From assembly GCA_025456495.1 (NCBI GenBank), contig JALOKO010000226.1:1-6656 (forward strand): DNA of 6,656 bases. The letters are read 5' to 3'. Shown here one piece after another: positions 5,877 to 6,656 of the stretch. Made by a program: the position numbers and the translations under genes. The notes beneath the pieces are model-generated. The model made no database searches. It was not told where the DNA came from and saw only the letters and a program-made list of their open reading frames with translations. Source of the stretch: Bryobacterales bacterium (GTDB lineage Bacteria > Acidobacteriota > Terriglobia > Bryobacterales > Bryobacteraceae). How positions within the stretch are numbered: the stretch's first letter is position 1; each line of letters begins with the position of its first letter.

Positions 5877-6656
5877 CTATCCTTGCTTGGCCTGGTGAAC
5901 GCGCGGTGGACGCAAGGGAAATCGATAGCCAACCAGGCACATCTGGTCAAGGGCGAATAGGGTGACCGACTCCAGGTCCTCATCCGCGGCCATGAAGAGT
6001 TCCTTACGCCAACTGCTGGTGTAGTCGCTGATGCCCACCAGATGGGCGCGCTGTGGAAGGGGGAATCCCTTTGCAGCCGAGACGCCGATGGTCATCCTGG
6101 ACTTCTCGATGTTGGATGTCAGGGTGAAGATGAAACTTTCGGTCTTGAGACAATTCAGACGCTGTGGTGTCCAACTGCTGTCAGGAAAATTTACTACTTC
6201 GCCGATAGGGCTGTCGTTAACATCAGGGGGATACAGCACTTCGAAACGCGTGGAAGGCAGCGCCGCGCGTACGTGATTGATGATTGCGGTGCAGTAGTCG
6301 CCTAAGCGATTGCGCAGGAATGTCAGTTCGTCCACATACAAGGCAGGCGATTGATATTGATCAACGATCCTTGCCATCGGTCTCCCGTATTGAAGCTGGA
6401 ACTGTACGAGGGCGTCATGATCGTAGTAAGGCATCCCGGCACTGTTCGGAAAATACCAGTACTGGACTTCACCCAGTTGCATATAGGGGATCATGCCGCC
6501 ATCAGCCATGAGTGCGGCGGTTTCCCGGTGTACTTCCTTCCAGTAATCAATACACAATGGCGAGAAGTTCGTTTGGATCGCAGGCGTATTCAACAGCACC
6601 GGGCTATCGTCCCAGTATCGCTGGGCCAGCGCGGCGGTGGCGCTGGGGTCGCCATG
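5877..6656 (-). CDS. Hypothetical protein, C-terminal part; possibly TIM-barrel, glycoside-hydrolase-like
   Basis: The last 259 codons of a gene whose start lies beyond the right edge. The frame is open to base 6656, and an internal GTG at 6599 has no reason to be the start. I do not recognise the family. Visible features suggest alternating strands and helices of a TIM barrel: a helix (YWKEVHRETAALMADG) leads into a strand ending in an acidic residue within MQLGEVQYWYF (Glu63 of the fragment), the usual position of a glycosidase catalytic acid. A second helix-strand unit runs from ELTFLRNRLGDY to TRFEVLYPPDVN. The fragment is rich in Trp and Tyr, also common in carbohydrate-binding enzymes. 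The C-terminus is basic (RFPLRPPRVHQAKQG) with no membrane segment. The neighbouring galU weakly supports a carbohydrate role. A phage-tail or other barrel protein remains possible; the coding region itself is secure. Confidence 0.75.
   Translation of the reverse strand, partial: HGDPSATAALAQRYWDDSPVLLNTPAIQTNFSPLCIDYWKEVHRETAALMADGGMIPYMQLGEVQYWYFPNSAGMPYYDHDALVQFQLQYGRPMARIVDQYQSPALYVDELTFLRNRLGDYCTAIINHVRAALPSTRFEVLYPPDVNDSPIGEVVNFPDSSWTPQRLNCLKTESFIFTLTSNIEKSRMTIGVSAAKGFPLPQRAHLVGISDYTSSWRKELFMAADEDLESVTLFALDQMCLVGYRFPLRPPRVHQAKQG

Overview
The window is GC-rich and densely coding. It has five genes or gene parts on the minus strand and one very large gene on the plus strand. I saw no tRNA, rRNA, CRISPR array, insertion sequence or phage gene. 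The style (GC-rich, an ECF sigma/zinc anti-sigma pair, a divergent GalU, a large secreted- or glycosidase-looking hypothetical) would fit a soil bacterium such as an acidobacterium, but this is only an impression; no marker gene here fixes the taxonomy.

Left part (1-1143, minus strand): a compact three-gene operon. It reads, in transcription order, a 67-residue two-helix membrane protein of the DUF2892/YgaP-tail type (1143 to 940), an ECF-type sigma factor (919 to 341), and its zinc-binding anti-sigma factor (348 to beyond the left edge). The anti-sigma start codon lies inside the end of the sigma gene, so the two are translationally coupled. The anti-sigma Cys/His spacing equals that of redox-responsive anti-sigma factors such as RsrA.

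Middle (1144-1362): a 219-base divergent control region. It holds a candidate minus-strand promoter overlapped by a 10-base perfect palindrome, and a set of competing inverted repeats ahead of the plus-strand gene.

Centre (1363-4890, plus strand): one gene of 1175 codons, the most notable item. It encodes a multi-cofactor flavoprotein that joins, in a single chain, an unrecognised helical N-terminal domain, a GltD/NfnB-type module (seven cysteines for two iron-sulfur clusters, FAD site, NAD(P) site) and a PyrK/NfnA-type module (ferredoxin-reductase fold with a C-terminal four-cysteine cluster). This is the cofactor content of the two-subunit electron-bifurcating NADH-dependent ferredoxin:NADP oxidoreductase (Nfn), fused, with extra domains and insertions. 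Its substrate cannot be read from sequence.

Right part (4920-6656, minus strand): galU (UTP-glucose-1-phosphate uridylyltransferase), which converges on the large gene with only 29 bases between stop codons. Forty-eight bases upstream of galU ends a hypothetical protein, cut by the right edge, whose visible 259 residues look like part of a TIM-barrel, possibly glycoside-hydrolase-like, enzyme.

A reasonable but unproven reading is that the sigma/anti-sigma pair senses redox or thiol stress and controls its own operon, and perhaps the divergent oxidoreductase. The galU side appears to be an unrelated carbohydrate locus.
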